Shown: positions 5,003 to 7,374 of the stretch, one piece after another | Position numbering within the stretch: position 1 is the first letter of the stretch | Layout: each line of letters begins with the position of its first letter | The notes under the pieces: generated by a model | Database searches by the model: none | The model's input: the letters and a program-made list of their open reading frames with translations, nothing else | Told to the model about the DNA's origin: nothing | Position numbers and translations under genes: made by a program | From: Desulfurococcales archaeon | GTDB taxonomy: Archaea; Thermoproteota; Thermoprotei_A; Sulfolobales; Desulfurococcaceae | Reading direction: 5' to 3' | Length of the DNA: 7,374 bases | Assembly: GCA_015521265.1 (NCBI GenBank) | Contig: WAON01000225.1 | Span: 1-7,374, forward strand

Positions 5003-6115
5003 ATGTCTCCCCGAAGAGTAAAGCCCAGACCCTACAAGTACCACGAAGTATTCCCGAAAGCCAATGGCTTCAGGGAAGCAAGTGAGATAAGATTATTCGA
5101 GACTCGAGATATAGTTAAAAGACTGGGAGTAATCTCGCCCAACCGGGTATTCATTAACAACTACCCGATCAGTAATCCACCAGCAATATTTAATGCATCA
5201 ATGCTACTAGAAGGAGAAACAGCTAAAGTTTATGCAAGGATAATCGTCGGATACTATAAGTATGTATCAGGAATAGTTGAATTAGAACTACCATTAGAAG
5301 ATATACTTAGCGGTAACATAAACTTAAACTACTATGCTTCCAGAATAGTCATATCCCCGTCGTCAAAGTATGACTTATGGGGAGCCGAGGATCCGAGGAC
5401 TTATAGGGTTAAAGACACGGTCTACATGACGTATACGGGTAGAACAATAAACTTCTTTAACCCCGCAATAAGGATCGAGCGTACACTACCAGTAACAGCT
5501 ATCCGGGATGAAGTAGACGAGCACAAGTGGAGGAAGATCTACGTGCATAGGTTGCCGGGAGAATTGGAGGATGAAATGGTTAGCAATAAGGACGCTTACA
5601 TTGTGGGAATAGGGGATAACAAGTACTTCTTCCACCGGCCGCATATGATCGATGAAAACTACTATCTATTAATAGGTAAGGAGTGGAGGAGAGATGTAAG
5701 CGATGAGATAACGGAGATCATCGTCGAAAACAACATAGAAATAATGAGGCCGCTGAAACAAGAAGACAAGCTCGGCTGGTCATCACCACCAATATACTAC
5801 AGGAAGAATAAGGTAATAGCATTCATACATGGAGTCGATCGACAAATAGGGGCCTACAGGGTTTTCGCTGCAGAAATAGAGCTAGATGGAAACGATGTAG
5901 CTGTAGCAGCAGTTACCCCCAGATACATTATGGAGCCGAGGGAATCCTACGAAGTATTCGGCGACCGGCCATACACGATCTTCCCATGCGGAACAGCCAG
6001 GCTAAACAAGGAAGAAGTACTAATAAGCTATGGTGCCGGAGACTTCATGATAGGATTCGGCCTAATAAAAATGGAAGACCTACTCGGAGAACTAGATAAA
6101 GGCAGAATATACTAA
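5003..6115 (+). CDS. Glycoside hydrolase family 130 protein (beta-mannoside phosphorylase/mannosidase type)
   Basis: The family cleaves beta-mannosides, mostly by phosphorolysis to alpha-mannose 1-phosphate, though some members hydrolyse beta-1,2-mannosides. The 370-residue protein has the five-bladed propeller signatures: WGAEDPRTY at 126-134, with D130 as candidate proton donor in the EDPR motif, the MTYTGR strand at 142-147, FFHRPHMI at 209-216, FIHGVDR at 274-280, and GTARLNKEEVLISYGAGD at 330-347. There is no signal peptide, so it acts inside the cell, consistent with phosphorolysis of imported or internally made mannosides. I cannot tell phosphorylase from hydrolase, or name the linkage, from these motifs. 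Length is in the usual range. It has its own TATA box and no sugar transporter or mannan enzyme beside it, so no pathway can be read from context. It converges with the secreted-protein gene, 63 bases away. Confidence 0.85.
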   Translation: MSPRRVKPRPYKYHEVFPKANGFREASEIRLFETRDIVKRLGVISPNRVFINNYPISNPPAIFNASMLLEGETAKVYARIIVGYYKYVSGIVELELPLEDILSGNINLNYYASRIVISPSSKYDLWGAEDPRTYRVKDTVYMTYTGRTINFFNPAIRIERTLPVTAIRDEVDEHKWRKIYVHRLPGELEDEMVSNKDAYIVGIGDNKYFFHRPHMIDENYYLLIGKEWRRDVSDEITEIIVENNIEIMRPLKQEDKLGWSSPPIYYRKNKVIAFIHGVDRQIGAYRVFAAEIELDGNDVAVAAVTPRYIMEPRESYEVFGDRPYTIFPCGTARLNKEEVLISYGAGDFMIGFGLIKMEDLLGELDKGRIY

Positions 6116-6162
6116 TTTACAAATCCTAGCAATATTACCATTATTTAACTCCGCTGTTAATG

Positions 6163-6175
6163 ATTAAAAAGCCTT
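6163..6175 (-). terminator. Oligo-T terminator after the secreted-protein gene
   Basis: Directly after the stop codon at 6179-6181 the - strand reads AAGGCTTTTTAAT, with five T residues. It nearly repeats the AAGGCTTTTTTATA string after the peroxiredoxin gene (163-176). No hairpin is evident. The GH130 transcript arriving on the + strand meets only short T-runs (6116-6118, 6140-6146). Confidence 0.4.
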
Positions 6176-6178
6176 GAA

Positions 6179-7374
6179 TTATGGGGACATTAAAACATTA
6201 CCTTTACCATTCCTAAACACTTTAATCCAGAGAAGATACACCGCTACCATTGCTAAGGCGAGTGTTAGGACTATAGTATAGATCTCGGTTTTATCATTAC
6301 TGCTTCCATTATTCTCTTCATTTACAGCATTGATATTTGATAAAATACTATCCCAGTTAATCTTTAAGCTGTGATCGCCGTTATCATCGCCAGCTGATCC
6401 TGCGAAAACGCCGAAGCTGAGTAGCATGACGTCCTTAGTGTCTATACCGACTAATGCTAAAGGATTCTTATACCGTAGTTTAAGAACAGGGATCAGACTG
6501 CTTTCATTATTCATGGCTAGGTAGACGTCGTCAACAATGATCTTATCCGGCCCCGCAACATTATATCCCTCCTCCCTAAACATTTTAACGATCGTATTGA
6601 TCATATCCTTATTTATTACTACGTCCTTCTTACTAATGATCTTTACGGGTACAAATCCCTCCATATATACTATCCTGAAACCATCAGTATATTCCGGGTA
6701 TGAACCCCTCACCCTTATAGGGGGTTCAATCCTTGATCCATCCAAGTACACATAGTATACTTCATAGGGATTATACAGTACTTTCCGGACGCTCTGATTA
6801 CTCGGCGGAGAACACATGGTTGTACCATTCGATACATTACATATCATACCAGGCTTGATCATCTGTGTGAGCTCGCCATATTGCCCATAATACTTAACTT
6901 TCATACCCTTATACAAGACTATATGTGTCTCCTTTAAAGATTCATTCAGTGATTTACCACATGCGTAATAAGAACCTGTTTCACCATTATCTATCTTCAC
7001 ATAGAAGCTTCCCAGATCCCCTACAGCGATCAATACTTTATGTCCACGATAAACCCCCTCGTAAACCCAGATGTTCTCGTCTAGGTATTTCGTGTCTCCA
7101 ATATGCTTTAATTTCTCGGTGATTACCAAGGGATCGATACCTTTAGCTATGAGTGAGACAATATAGTTAAGCCTACTCCTAATCTCACAAGAATTGATTG
7201 CTTCCGAACCTGCTTCTCCAGGGTTTAATCTGTCGAGGAAATATGTCTCCAGTTTTTTACCAATATATTTGTCTAAAGTAATGTTGCCCGTGGAGTTATA
7301 CGCGGAAAACTCGCCTCCTCCCATAACGAGGGCAGGATTAACTGGAACTATTAACTGTGTTATCAGGGATAATA
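6179..7374 (-). CDS. Secreted, C-terminally membrane-anchored protein, probably N-glycosylated; N-terminus outside window
   Basis: I do not recognise a family. The frame is open to the right edge: upstream of the ATG at 7322-7324 it encodes SLITQLIVPVNPALV, which resembles the end of a signal peptide, so the true start lies beyond the window and that ATG is internal. The ectodomain holds eight N-x-S/T sequons (NST, NIT, NES, NVS, NGT, NQS, NES, NGS) and four cysteines able to form two disulfides. Near the C-terminus an asparagine-rich linker leads to one hydrophobic segment of about 20 residues (codons 6224-6283), followed by a short basic tail KVFRNGKG that fits the cytoplasmic side. The whole is a surface protein facing outward, perhaps a binding, assembly or S-layer-associated protein. 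The ectodomain looks rich in beta strands. The neighbouring gene in the operon, if any, is not visible. Confidence 0.85.
   Translation of the reverse strand, partial: LSLITQLIVPVNPALVMGGGEFSAYNSTGNITLDKYIGKKLETYFLDRLNPGEAGSEAINSCEIRSRLNYIVSLIAKGIDPLVITEKLKHIGDTKYLDENIWVYEGVYRGHKVLIAVGDLGSFYVKIDNGETGSYYACGKSLNESLKETHIVLYKGMKVKYYGQYGELTQMIKPGMICNVSNGTTMCSPPSNQSVRKVLYNPYEVYYVYLDGSRIEPPIRVRGSYPEYTDGFRIVYMEGFVPVKIISKKDVVINKDMINTIVKMFREEGYNVAGPDKIIVDDVYLAMNNESSLIPVLKLRYKNPLALVGIDTKDVMLLSFGVFAGSAGDDNGDHSLKINWDSILSNINAVNEENNGSSNDKTEIYTIVLTLALAMVAVYLLWIKVFRNGKGNVLMSP

Noticed and set aside
7322..7324. ATG at 7322-7324 as the start of the secreted protein
   Set aside because: The frame stays open to the edge with a hydrophobic signal-like segment, and no ribosome site precedes this ATG.
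1..7374. CRISPR array, insertion sequence, tRNA, rRNA or prophage genes
   Set aside because: I looked for regularly spaced repeats, terminal inverted repeats with transposase motifs, cloverleaf patterns and phage-type proteins, and saw none.

Overview
The window looks like chromosomal DNA of an anaerobic, hyperthermophilic crenarchaeon, probably of the Desulfurococcales (Staphylothermus/Desulfurococcus-like). This is an inference from several signs: moderately AT-rich DNA, heavy use of AGA/AGG, ATA and CTA codons, TATA-type promoters, GGTG-type Shine-Dalgarno sites about six bases before starts, GTG and TTG starts, a peroxiredoxin very close to what I recall of the Aeropyrum pernix enzyme, and a one-iron superoxide reductase typical of anaerobes. 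No species call is possible by eye.

Layout. (1) Positions 2-130 hold the tail of a glycerol kinase on the + strand. (2) Positions 195-2016 on the - strand form an oxygen-defence block, in transcription order superoxide reductase, an Lrp/AsnC regulator and a 1-Cys-type (Prx6-like) peroxiredoxin. The reductase turns superoxide into hydrogen peroxide and the peroxiredoxin removes the peroxide, so the two enzymes are consecutive steps with a transcription regulator between them. (3) Positions 2130-3792 on the + strand carry an sfsA homologue and a CitG/MdcB-family gene 10 bases apart, an evident operon whose first transcript appears leaderless. (4) Positions 3782-4372 on the - strand hold a MarC-family membrane protein whose 3' end overlaps the CitG-like gene by 11 bases. 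(5) Positions 4518-4889 on the + strand encode a small charged conserved-looking protein of unknown role. (6) Positions 5003-6115 on the + strand encode a GH130 mannoside phosphorylase/hydrolase-family protein. (7) Positions 6179-7374 on the - strand hold most of a large secreted, membrane-anchored, probably glycosylated protein of unknown family. Its N-terminus runs off the right edge.

For several genes the longest reading frame begins inside the ribosome binding site. I therefore placed the starts of the peroxiredoxin, superoxide reductase, MarC and the small 4518 gene at internal codons, using the GGTG spacing. I see no rRNA, tRNA, CRISPR array, insertion sequence or phage gene. Most of the window is ordinary archaeal core and accessory metabolism. 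The items most worth a second look are the regulator inside the superoxide/peroxide block with paired operator-like sites at its own promoter, the SfsA-CitG pair without citrate lyase, and the unidentified glycoprotein.
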